Assembly: GCA_943787745.1 (NCBI GenBank)
Contig: CALSNJ010000002.1
Coordinates: forward strand, 124,001 to 188,000
Length of the DNA stretch: 64,000 bases
From: an uncultured Alphaproteobacteria bacterium
GTDB taxonomy: Bacteria > Pseudomonadota > Alphaproteobacteria > UBA6615
Reading direction: 5' to 3'
A program made the translations under genes and the position numbers. Positions 25,778-33,804 of the stretch are shown piece after piece. The number at the start of each line of letters is the position of its first letter. The stretch's first letter is position 1. Under the pieces are notes generated by a model. The model was not told the DNA's origin. It did not search any database and was given only the letters and a program-made list of their open reading frames with translations.

Positions 25778-27191
25778 GACAGCACCAACGGATATTGCGA
25801 CCACATCACTTGGGACGCTTGTGACGTCCCTGCGTGCGGGTGCGCTTTCAGCGCAAGAACTTGCAGAGTGGGCGATTGCAAACCATGACGCGCGCGGTGA
25901 AGCGTTTCATGCCTACAAAACCTGGGATGAAAACCAGATCCGTACCCACGCAACGGCCGCGGATGCGGCCTTTGCCGCTGGTGTAAACCTCGGTGCGCTG
26001 CAGGGTATTCCTGTCTCCATCAAAGACCTCGTTGGTGTCTCGGGTTACCCGACTTTTGCGGGTTGCCCACGTGAACTGCCTGCGGTCTGGCAGACCGAAG
26101 GTACGGTGGCGCGCGCGATCCGTCACCAGTTGGGCGTGGTGTCGGGCAAGACCCATACCGTACAGTTTGCGTTTGGTGGATTGGGCGTGAACCCCCATTG
26201 GGGACCGCCGCGCAACCCTTGGGATGCCAAGGATCATCGCTCACCGGGCGGATCGAGTTCGGGTGCTGGTGTGTCCCTGCATGAAGGCTCGGCCTTGCTG
26301 GCCATCGGGACAGACACAGCGGGCTCGGTGCGAATGCCCGCCACGATGACGGGCAATGCCGGTTTCCGACCAACGCCAGGGCGTTGGCCGACAGATGGCA
26401 TCGTGCCTCTGGTGAAACAGCTCGATACCGCCGGACCCTTGGCGAAAAGTGTTGATGATCTGGTGATTGGTTTTGGCGCGATTGACCCGTATGTGGTTGA
26501 CGACGCGATCGTCTTCCGGGATCGCTTGGGGTTGGCTGATCTCCGGGATTTCCGTGTTGGCATCTGTGACTGGTATTTCGAGAATTGTGACCCCGGCGTG
26601 GCGGAATCCGTCAAACGCGCGCTGGATGAGCTTTCAAAGGCGGGCTTGCGCACCGAAGTGGTGACGATGCCGCATTTCGATGATGTGACGGATATTTTCG
26701 ATGCCGGGGGACTCCACGCGGGCGAATTTTCGGCCTTTATTCAGGATGAAATGCGGGACTTCGCGGGTGATCTGGATCCGGCTGTTGCCATCCGGCTTGC
26801 CAAGGCGGACAGCGATGGCGCTGCCGCTCATATCAACCGGGTGAAAGCGATCGCCCGCATGGCACGATCGGTGGACGCGGCCTTTGGCGGATTGGACGCA
26901 ATCGTGGGACCGACGATCCCGCTCACGCCACCACGCATGGCAGACATTGCCGACCCGGAAACGCACTTCACCGCCAATATGCGTCTGGTCAGAAACACTA
27001 ACACGGTCAGCCTGCTTCGGCTCTGCGGCGTAACCGTGCCGGTCGGTCTGGATGCTGAAAGCATGCCCGTGGGAATGCAGATCGTCGGCCGTGACGGCCA
27101 CGACGAAACCGCACTGGCGCTGGCTTTGGCATGTGAACGGGTGCTGGGCACGGCATGCGACCGGCTCGGCGTCCCGCCAATGTGTCGCTAG
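25776..27191 (+). CDS. Amidase-signature family amidase
   Basis: 471 residues. The Ser-cisSer-Lys triad is visible: K83 in PVSIKDLVGVSG, the Ser-rich GGSSSGAG at 158-165 (cis-Ser), and nucleophile S184 in GTDTAGSVRMPA. These enzymes hydrolyse amides, nitrile-derived amides or act as GatA-type amidotransferases; with no GatB/GatC next to it a stand-alone amidase is likelier. GGGGGG lies before the ATG. It ends 4 bases before the convergent C45 hydrolase stop. Confidence 0.93.
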   Translation: MTAPTDIATTSLGTLVTSLRAGALSAQELAEWAIANHDARGEAFHAYKTWDENQIRTHATAADAAFAAGVNLGALQGIPVSIKDLVGVSGYPTFAGCPRELPAVWQTEGTVARAIRHQLGVVSGKTHTVQFAFGGLGVNPHWGPPRNPWDAKDHRSPGGSSSGAGVSLHEGSALLAIGTDTAGSVRMPATMTGNAGFRPTPGRWPTDGIVPLVKQLDTAGPLAKSVDDLVIGFGAIDPYVVDDAIVFRDRLGLADLRDFRVGICDWYFENCDPGVAESVKRALDELSKAGLRTEVVTMPHFDDVTDIFDAGGLHAGEFSAFIQDEMRDFAGDLDPAVAIRLAKADSDGAAAHINRVKAIARMARSVDAAFGGLDAIVGPTIPLTPPRMADIADPETHFTANMRLVRNTNTVSLLRLCGVTVPVGLDAESMPVGMQIVGRDGHDETALALALACERVLGTACDRLGVPPMCR

Positions 27192-27194
27192 GCG

Positions 27195-28334
27195 TTATTC
27201 AGCGGCCTGAGAGACCGCCTCTCCATCCAGCGTGATCAGCACGAATTCGTTCTCGCAGGGCGGACCGTCAGCGACCAGCATGGTGCGTTCGTTCAGGTCG
27301 AAGAGGAAGGCGGCGTTGGTCATTGTCTGCTTGGCGACCGGCTGGCGTTCGTCGGGGTGGCGGCAGATCGCGTTGGGGTGGCCGAAATGGTCTGCCAGCG
27401 CTTCACGGATCGCCGGGGCGTCGAGCTTGCCCAGATGCTTGCGGAGCAGACGGTCGAGACGATTGGCGCGGTAGAGCGTACTGGTCGACAGCCGCTCCAT
27501 CTGGGACGGGCCGTGGCGCGGGTCGATGAAGTGGTTGGAATGGGTGACGAGCCCGTCCTGCGGATAGATATAGGAGACCGCGTTGGGGCTGGTCTCGATA
27601 TCGATGATCTCGCCATCGGCGTGACCCACGACAAAATTGGCAGAACAGACGCGTTTCGTGGCGAGGATCGGCAGCAGGGCTATGTCATAGGTCTCGGCGT
27701 CGAGAACTTCACGGCACCGCATGTGAAAAGGTTTCTCATAGGCGTTGCGGCCGTCATGGTCGGAGACGAGACCGTTCTCGACAAGGCCGATCCCGTGCTC
27801 GTTGACGCCCATCTTGCCGCCAACGATGCCCGCTTCGGTGTAGCAAAGAATATTGGGACCATTGTCCCGGGTGATCCGCAGGACCACGCAGCGACCATAG
27901 ACCCCGGCGAGCCAGTCCCAGTTCTGTCCCAGCAACGTGTGGCCATTCGCTGAAGCTTCGGGCAGCACACCAAAGGTCGAGCAGCCATCGGCTTCTGTGG
28001 ATAACCCACTGTCATCATTGGCTTTTGCTTCGTCGCCAAACAGGCCGAAGGTGATCTCATAACGCGCATTCAGCATGGCGATATCGCCGATTGCGATATC
28101 AGCACCGTCGGAAATGCCGCGCATTTCCTCGGCGTAGTCGGCGTTCTGGTCGCGCATGACATCGACCCATTTGACGCCTTCGGCCCGGGCCGTCTCGGCG
28201 TTCAGGCCGCCGGCGGCAAAGCGCGCCAGATAGGTCTCGATATTCTCGGAAATCTGCTGCGAGAGCGCACGCCCATGGGTCAGGCCACGCTCATAAGGGT
28301 CGCTGCCAAGGTCGAGGATCGGAAGAGAGGCCAT
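27195..28334 (-). CDS. C45-family N-terminal-nucleophile hydrolase/acyltransferase
   Basis: 379 residues from ATG 28334. The pattern GSDPYERGLTHG near the start and EADGCSTFG with likely nucleophile C118 match the isopenicillin-N acyltransferase (C45) autoproteolytic family: cleavage before Cys would leave Cys as the N-terminal nucleophile. LLGQNWDW follows as usual. Members hydrolyse or transfer acyl groups on amides and lipids. A GGAGCCGACCC stretch precedes the ATG but gives a weak ribosome site. No gene beside it fixes the substrate. Confidence 0.88.
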   Translation of the reverse strand: MASLPILDLGSDPYERGLTHGRALSQQISENIETYLARFAAGGLNAETARAEGVKWVDVMRDQNADYAEEMRGISDGADIAIGDIAMLNARYEITFGLFGDEAKANDDSGLSTEADGCSTFGVLPEASANGHTLLGQNWDWLAGVYGRCVVLRITRDNGPNILCYTEAGIVGGKMGVNEHGIGLVENGLVSDHDGRNAYEKPFHMRCREVLDAETYDIALLPILATKRVCSANFVVGHADGEIIDIETSPNAVSYIYPQDGLVTHSNHFIDPRHGPSQMERLSTSTLYRANRLDRLLRKHLGKLDAPAIREALADHFGHPNAICRHPDERQPVAKQTMTNAAFLFDLNERTMLVADGPPCENEFVLITLDGEAVSQAAE

Positions 28335-28388
28335 GGGTCGGCTCCGGGGTTTGAGTGGTCGCGTGATTATAGAGCGAACATCAGCGGC

Positions 28389-28476
28389 CGTCATGGCCGG
28401 ACTTGATCCGGCCATCCACGTGGTCGTTTCACGTGTCCTCTGGACGTGGATGCCTGCAGCAAGTGCGGGCATGACG
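28389..28476. repeat. Palindromic intergenic repeat element
   Basis: An 88-base imperfect palindrome with perfect ends CGTCATG (28389) and CATGACG (28470-28476). Inside, CCATCCACGT (28412-28421) pairs with ACGTGGATGC (28444-28453), and GGCCGG/CCGGCC form a short inner stem. Its ATGGCCGGACTTGATCCGGCC block is a repeat family I recognise from many alphaproteobacterial intergenic regions; when read in frame it gives spurious MAGLDPAIH peptides. It fills most of the 151-base gap between two minus-strand genes and may act as mRNA hairpin or mobile repeat. Confidence 0.8.
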
Positions 28477-28485
28477 ACGAGTTTC

Positions 28486-29649
28486 TTAAGTGACCGGCGC
28501 CATGTCCACCCATGCCTTTTCGGCAGAGCTGCGGTCACAGGCTTCAGCAAGCTGCACGTCCCGGATGCCAGCGGCCAGCGTGTGGTTGAATGGCGTGTCG
28601 GCGACCACATGAGGGATGAAGCCCTCCCAACCAAACCGGTAAGGATTCTTGTAGGGCGCGACCTCGGGAACCCCTTTCCACTGGGCGTTGTAGTCCTCGT
28701 AGAAATCCATGGTTTCGGGACCCGAGCCCATATTGAAGCCATGGATCAGCGGCGTGTCAGCTGCCGACTGGGTCCAGCAATTGCGCAGTCCGGCGACCGC
28801 CGAACCATCGGTGCCGTCAATCTGGAAGGTCACGAGATCATCACCACGAACGCGTGTGGCCCAGGAGCTGTTGATGATGCCCCGCGCGCCGCTGTCCATT
28901 TCCAGCAGGGTGGCCGTGGCGTCCTCTACATCGACCTTGTAGCGGTTGCCGTCTTCATCGATGCGATCGGGCTGCGCGGTCCAGGCGGCGCAGGAGACGT
29001 GGTTGATCGGACCGAGTATGCCTTCGATGACATAGCGCCAGTGGGGGTGCATGTCCGAAAGCAGGCCACCGCCGCCGGACTTTTTGTAGTTCCAGCTCGG
29101 GCGCTGGGATTCCGCCTCGATCCCGTTGAAGACCCACCAGCCGAATTCCAGCTTGAAACCCAAAACCCGGCCAAAGAAACCTCTATCCATCAGATTTGAG
29201 AGTTTTCGGAAACCCGGCAGGAAGAGTTTGTCTTCGACCGCGCCATGCTTGAGCCCCTTGGCGTCAGCGCGTTTCATGAGCTCGATCCCCTCGGCCACGG
29301 TCGGCGCGATGGGTTTCTCGGTATAGATATGCTTCCCGGCATCAATGGCCTTGTTCAGCGTATCAAGGCGCAGATGCGTGGCGGCAGCATCAAAAAACAC
29401 AGGAAAATCGGGGTCGGCGAGGGCAGAATCAAGGTCCGTGGTCCATTCCTCGATCCCGTATTCACGGGCGACTTCGGCGAGACGATCCTCGTTGCGACCG
29501 GCAAGTAACATGCGCGGGACGATCTGATCGTCACCCACTGTCAGTCCGCCCTCGTCACGGATCGGCACCAATCCGCCACGCATATGTTGCGTGCGGCAGA
29601 TACGGCCGGTTGCGCCGTTGAGAATAATTCCGAGCTGTTTGGTCGCCAT
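28486..29649 (-). CDS. Gfo/Idh/MocA-family NAD(P)-dependent oxidoreductase
   Basis: 387 residues from ATG 29649 (GGGGGAC ribosome site at the right spacing; a TTG start further up would overlap that site). The nucleotide-fold start IILNGATGRICRTQHMRG has an unusual long loop before MLLAGRNEDRL; EKPIAPTVAEG is the Gfo/Idh Lys-Pro motif, and SDMHPHWRYVIEG carries the C-terminal catalytic His. Family members oxidise or epimerise sugars, inositols or similar polyols with NAD(P). Substrate unknown. Confidence 0.9.
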   Translation of the reverse strand: MATKQLGIILNGATGRICRTQHMRGGLVPIRDEGGLTVGDDQIVPRMLLAGRNEDRLAEVAREYGIEEWTTDLDSALADPDFPVFFDAAATHLRLDTLNKAIDAGKHIYTEKPIAPTVAEGIELMKRADAKGLKHGAVEDKLFLPGFRKLSNLMDRGFFGRVLGFKLEFGWWVFNGIEAESQRPSWNYKKSGGGGLLSDMHPHWRYVIEGILGPINHVSCAAWTAQPDRIDEDGNRYKVDVEDATATLLEMDSGARGIINSSWATRVRGDDLVTFQIDGTDGSAVAGLRNCWTQSAADTPLIHGFNMGSGPETMDFYEDYNAQWKGVPEVAPYKNPYRFGWEGFIPHVVADTPFNHTLAAGIRDVQLAEACDRSSAEKAWVDMAPVT

Positions 29650-29740
29650 AATGTCCCCCAATACATAATTTTCTTATCGTCTTACTACACTCTCGGGCGG
29701 ATATGCGCTAACCAGATAGAACGCATCAAGGGGAAAAATT

Positions 29741-30571
29741 ATGCCACGCCATATCGTCTGCCTGACGTTCGATTTCGACACCGAAAGCGGGTTCATCGCC
29801 CGCGGCCTGACCACGCCGACCATGTTGTCGCGCGGGGAGTTTGGGCTGACCGGCGCGCGCCGTATTCTGGACCTTGCAAAATCGCGCGGTATTCCCATGA
29901 CCTGGTTTGTGCCCGGCTTCACGATCGAAAGCCATCGCGCCGATGTGGAGCGTGTGGTGGAGGGCGGCCATGAGATTGCTCATCACAGCTGGGCCCATGT
30001 GCCGCCGGCCGAACAGAGCCGGGATGAGGAAGAAGAGGACATGATCCGCGCCAATGAGGCGATCAAGGAGCTGACTGGCCATAAGGCGCGCGGCTACCGT
30101 TCGCCATCCTGGGATCTCAGCGAAAACACCCTTGATCTTCTTGAAGCCCAAGGCTTCGATTATGACAGCAGCCTGATGGCGGGCGACTACATCCCCATGA
30201 AGGCGCGCCGCAAGGACACGGTGAAGCTGGGCGAGCCGATCCAGTATGGCGCGGACACCTCGCTGATCGAGATGCCGATCAGCTGGACCCTCGATGATCA
30301 TCCACATTTCGAATATCTGCGGACCCCGGGTTTCCTGATGCCCGGCCTGCGTCCGGCGCGCGAGGTCATGGAAAGCTGGCACGACGAGTTCGTCTACATG
30401 AAGGCCAACGAAGACTGGGGCATCGTGACCTACACCATGCATCCCTATGTGATTGGCCGCGGGTTCCGGATGTTCGCGTTCGAAAAGTTCGTCGACAAGC
30501 TGATCGCGGACGGTGCGGAGTTCATGACCATGGAAGACGCGGCCAAGGTTGCACGGGAGAAGCTTTTTTAG
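29741..30571 (+). CDS. Polysaccharide deacetylase family (CE4/puuE-type)
   Basis: 276 residues. CE4 motif 1 is present as CLTFDFDTES (TFDFD in place of TFDDG), motif 2 as HEIAHHSWAH with the two zinc histidines, and motif 3 as ARGYRSPSWDLS. The variant TFDFD and lack of a signal peptide point to the cytoplasmic PuuE/allantoinase-like subgroup (metal-dependent amidase on small substrates) rather than an exported chitin deacetylase. The stop overlaps the convergent permease gene by 4 bases. Confidence 0.88.
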   Translation: MPRHIVCLTFDFDTESGFIARGLTTPTMLSRGEFGLTGARRILDLAKSRGIPMTWFVPGFTIESHRADVERVVEGGHEIAHHSWAHVPPAEQSRDEEEEDMIRANEAIKELTGHKARGYRSPSWDLSENTLDLLEAQGFDYDSSLMAGDYIPMKARRKDTVKLGEPIQYGADTSLIEMPISWTLDDHPHFEYLRTPGFLMPGLRPAREVMESWHDEFVYMKANEDWGIVTYTMHPYVIGRGFRMFAFEKFVDKLIADGAEFMTMEDAAKVAREKLF

Positions 30572-32061
30572 CGCCCTTCCAGTGCCGTGCGCAGTCGCAG
30601 GCTGGTTCGGATCCGCCGCGAGATCATGTCGATGACGATGTTGAGCAGGGCCGTAATGCCGATCAGGAAGACCGCCCGGTCGAACCGCAATTCGGCGAAG
30701 GCGCTGTCCACATAGAAGCCCAGAGTGGCGATTCCCAGAATGCCGAGGATCGCCGTTTCGCGCATGATAACCTCCCAGCGGTAGAACAGAAGCGCCAGCA
30801 AGCTGTTGTAAACGCGCGGCAATATCTCAAACCCGTAACGCGCGATGCCTCGGGGTGCGTCCGAGCGCAGGGTGATGGTCTCGGTGTAGCGCCCGACCAG
30901 ATGTCCGATGATCCCGCCATTGTGCAGGGCCAGCGCGACGATGGCGGGTAACATCGAGGGTCCCCAAAGCTGTAACAACACAAAGGCCAGAATGTATTCG
31001 GGTGTCGAACGGATCACGACCAGCGCGACATGCCCGACACTGCGTCCCGTCCGACCTATCATGAGCGGCGAGATCAGGGGGAAGAACAACGCAGCCAGCA
31101 GCCCCGTGGCCACCAGCGCGATCATGGTCAACTGGATCGTCGCCACCGTGCCGGGCAGGGCCTGATTCGCCAGCAGCAGACCCAGCCAGTCCATCAACCC
31201 TTCGAAACCCTCGCCGTTGCGCAGGGGGAAGGGGACGATGTCGACGACGAAGAACCGGGTGATGTTGGCCATCGAGATTTGTACCGACCAGGGCAGGATT
31301 ACGACGGCACCAATCAGGTAGATGGGCAGCAACTGCCTGCGGGCCCAAAGCCGCTGGGTAGCAATGATGACGTAGAAGATCAGGAGCAGCGCCGAGACTT
31401 CGGAATAATTGCCCTGCCGGAAAGCGGTCTCCAAATGAAACCCCAGCGTCGGCAGCCCGACGAACCCAAGTATGGCGCTTGATCGTAACCCGCATTCCAG
31501 ACGGTAGAGCGCATAGGTCCTGTAGTGCGCCCACACATCGGGAAGCCGCACGAACAGCATCATCGAAAGCGCGCCTGTCCCGGATGGCGTGGCGGCAACC
31601 GCCCGTGTGTCTGCTTCCTCGAGAATTTCGGCAAAGACCTTGGCCACAATCCCGGCATAGGGAATGCCGATGGCGAGAATGCCCGTCAGCGGGGAAAGGC
31701 CGAAGATCTGCAGGAAGATCAGCGCCCAGAACAACTCATGTACGGCGCGAATGGTGGCGCAGAAACCGCGGACCAGCGGGTTCTGAAAGACGAGCGCCAG
31801 CGCGAAGCCGAAGATCACCGCGAATGTGACGCCAAGTAGCGCGAAGGCGATCGTATAGAGGATCGCATTCAGAATATTCTCGGTTGCGGTAAAATCCGGG
31901 GTGACGATTCCGAGCAGCAAGCGTCCGAACTCTGTCCAGGGGTCAACCGTGGAGATTTCCACATCGGCGAACAACAGCAGCACGAATGCCAAAATGATGA
32001 AGCCGCCAAGTGTTCGCGCCAGGGGTGAAGCCCGGTACATCCGCGAAATCGTCGAGGTCAT
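30568..32061 (-). CDS. Fused double PhnE-type ABC permease
   Basis: 497 residues, about twice a PhnE protein. Two halves (about 20-245 and 290-490) each carry a PhnE-like MetI-type permease core, including the AVHELFWALIFLQIFGLSPL block in half 1 and VIRSTPEYILAFVLLQLWGP in half 2, joined by extra hydrophobic segments. It overlaps the ATPase gene by ATGA and is the membrane part of the importer encoded upstream. Such fused permeases occur with PhnD/PhnC importers for phosphonate-like or oxyanion ligands. Confidence 0.88.
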   Translation of the reverse strand: MTSTISRMYRASPLARTLGGFIILAFVLLLFADVEISTVDPWTEFGRLLLGIVTPDFTATENILNAILYTIAFALLGVTFAVIFGFALALVFQNPLVRGFCATIRAVHELFWALIFLQIFGLSPLTGILAIGIPYAGIVAKVFAEILEEADTRAVAATPSGTGALSMMLFVRLPDVWAHYRTYALYRLECGLRSSAILGFVGLPTLGFHLETAFRQGNYSEVSALLLIFYVIIATQRLWARRQLLPIYLIGAVVILPWSVQISMANITRFFVVDIVPFPLRNGEGFEGLMDWLGLLLANQALPGTVATIQLTMIALVATGLLAALFFPLISPLMIGRTGRSVGHVALVVIRSTPEYILAFVLLQLWGPSMLPAIVALALHNGGIIGHLVGRYTETITLRSDAPRGIARYGFEILPRVYNSLLALLFYRWEVIMRETAILGILGIATLGFYVDSAFAELRFDRAVFLIGITALLNIVIDMISRRIRTSLRLRTALEGR

Positions 32062-32714
32062 GTCAGGTAGAGGTGGTCGAGATCACCCGGAAGCAGGCCG
32101 GCTGCGGGGCTGTCCAGCACGATCGCCCCGTTTCGCAGACCGATCACCCGGTCGGCAAAGGACAGCGCCAGTGCCCGGTCATGCAATGCGACAACCACTG
32201 TCTGTTTTTCGCGTCCCGCGATGCCAAGCAGTTCACGCGCCTGGTGGTCGTCCACGGCAGAAACAGGCTCGTCACCGATCAACAACCCGCCTGTGCTGTA
32301 AAGCGCGCGGGCGACTGCGGTGCGCTGTTGTTGACCGCCTGAGAGCTGGCCCACGGGTGTGAATATCTTGTCTGTCAGCCGGAGCGGCTCAAGCACCGCC
32401 CGGACATCTGCGACTTCCCGGTGCGCCGGCCAGACCAGATTGCGCAGATTGTACAATGCCGAATGCGCGTTCAGCCGGCCCATATAGACATTGTGAAAAA
32501 CGGTCAGTGCACGAACCAGACCGAGATTCTGGGGGACCAGCGCCACGGGCACCGCACTGCGCTTCTCGATAAGCTTGAGCAATGTGGTCTTGCCCGCGCC
32601 ACTTTCCCCGACAATCGCAATGCGTTCACCTGCGTCTATCCGCAGGTGAACGTCTTCGAGAACCATCTTGCCGCTGTATCCGGCGGGTTCGCCGGTCAGC
32701 TCGACAACGATCAT
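32058..32714 (-). CDS. PhnC-like ABC importer ATPase
   Basis: 218 residues, short for an ABC ATPase. Walker A is GESGAGKTT, the signature is QLSGGQQQR and Walker B is GLLIGDEPVSAVDD; the switch His is in VALHDRALA. ATG 32714 overlaps the preceding binding-protein stop by one base (TGATG), and the stop overlaps the permease start, so all three are one operon. Energises uptake by the PhnD/PhnE-type system. Confidence 0.91.
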   Translation of the reverse strand: MIVVELTGEPAGYSGKMVLEDVHLRIDAGERIAIVGESGAGKTTLLKLIEKRSAVPVALVPQNLGLVRALTVFHNVYMGRLNAHSALYNLRNLVWPAHREVADVRAVLEPLRLTDKIFTPVGQLSGGQQQRTAVARALYSTGGLLIGDEPVSAVDDHQARELLGIAGREKQTVVVALHDRALALSFADRVIGLRNGAIVLDSPAAGLLPGDLDHLYLT

Positions 32715-33598
32715 CAGTCGAGAAGCCCGATATCCTTGCCGACTTTCACGATCGGCGCATAGTGGTCATTGGTGGCGGGAATGAAGCTGGATCGCGGAAA
32801 GCTTTCCAGCAGGACAGGATCATCCATTTCCAGCAGAGCGGTGCGAACCTTGTCCATGAATTCCGGGCCAAATCGGCTGTTTACATCACCGCGGATCGAC
32901 CACTGATAGTCCGGATAAGTGGGGGTGCGCCAGATCACTGAAACCTTGTCGGGATCAATCTTGCCCGCCTTCAGCTCGCTCTCCCAGACCGCGAAACTCA
33001 GCGCGCCCACTTCGAAGGCGCCGGACTGGACCAAGGCAATGGTTTTGGAGTGATCGCCGCTGAAGCCAACTCGCGAGAACACCTCGTCGGGCGACTTGCC
33101 AAACTGGTTCCGGATATGAAACTCCGGCATCAGGCGACCAGAGGTTGAGCCTTTGGAGCCGAAGGTGAAGGTCTTGCCCGCCATGTCCTTGGGGAACGCG
33201 TCGGTCTCGTTGAGCCCGGTGCTGTGGTGGGCGATGAAATAGGTCACGAACTCAAGATCCTCAGCGCCCTGTGCGAGCGCCTGAGAGCCATCGACAAGAC
33301 CTCGGGCCTGCACGCCGGACAAGCCGCCGAACCAAGCCAGTTGCACCTGATCATTGCGGAATGCGGTGACCGCTGCGGCATAGGATTTGACCGGGACGTA
33401 TTCTACAGGAACGCCAAGTTCCGCAGAGAGATAGGTCGCGACCTTCTCAAAACGGGTGCGCAAGCGTGATTCATCCTGATCGGGGATGGCTGTAAAGACG
33501 AAGGTTTCGTCGGCGGCTTTGGCTGGGGTGGGGAAGACATGGGCTGCGGCAAGGAACACGGCAGCCAGGCAAATGCCAATCACACGGATGTGCATCAT
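32714..33598 (-). CDS. PhnD-like periplasmic binding protein (phosphonate/phosphite/oxyanion importer)
   Basis: 294 residues with a signal peptide (hydrophobic 5-27, cleavage near AKA-ADE). FTAIPDQDESRLRTRFEKVA is the PhnD start, VQLAWFGGLSGVQAR and KTFTFGSKGSTSGRLMPEF the ligand-site blocks. The pairing of WFGGLSGVQAR with FGSxxSTSGRLMPE reminds me of PhnD-family proteins that databases call putative selenate-binding, but I cannot test this. First gene of the operon, with the ATPase and fused permease following; divergent from a sensor kinase. Confidence 0.88.
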   Translation of the reverse strand: MMHIRVIGICLAAVFLAAAHVFPTPAKAADETFVFTAIPDQDESRLRTRFEKVATYLSAELGVPVEYVPVKSYAAAVTAFRNDQVQLAWFGGLSGVQARGLVDGSQALAQGAEDLEFVTYFIAHHSTGLNETDAFPKDMAGKTFTFGSKGSTSGRLMPEFHIRNQFGKSPDEVFSRVGFSGDHSKTIALVQSGAFEVGALSFAVWESELKAGKIDPDKVSVIWRTPTYPDYQWSIRGDVNSRFGPEFMDKVRTALLEMDDPVLLESFPRSSFIPATNDHYAPIVKVGKDIGLLD

Positions 33599-33753
33599 TA
33601 TCTCTCTTTCTCACACGGACTTTGAATGTGGGGAGACCATATCGACCTGCATGCGCAATAGCACATGAGAATAGTTCACAAGTCTTCAAACCTGTGATCA
33701 TCACTGTGCACACAATGTCTGGCATCACACACTGTGCAGGAAGTGAAATGGTC

Positions 33754-33759
33754 TATAAT
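33754..33759 (+). promoter_or_regulatory. Candidate sigma70-type -10 box with upstream direct repeats
   Basis: TATAAT stands 46 bases before the histidine kinase ATG. No good TTGACA lies 17 bases upstream; instead CACTGTGCA occurs twice (33702-33710 and 33730-33738, 28 bases apart) over the -35 area. That layout suits an activator-dependent promoter. The rest of the 206-base region between the two divergent genes shows nothing else I recognise. Confidence 0.45.
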
Positions 33760-33804
33760 CGCTTGGATTGAACCCTGAAGTGCCAGGGAAGTCAGGGATC
33801 AGGT

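Noticed and set aside
28333-29199. 288-codon plus-strand ORF starting in the palindromic repeat
   Set aside because: Its first residues are the known spurious MAGLDPAIH peptide of the repeat, and the rest is antisense to the Gfo/Idh gene.
33731-33759. Ordinary sigma70 promoter before the Cache-type kinase
   Set aside because: TATAAT is present but the -35 position reads ACTGTG, so only a candidate -10 box is reported.
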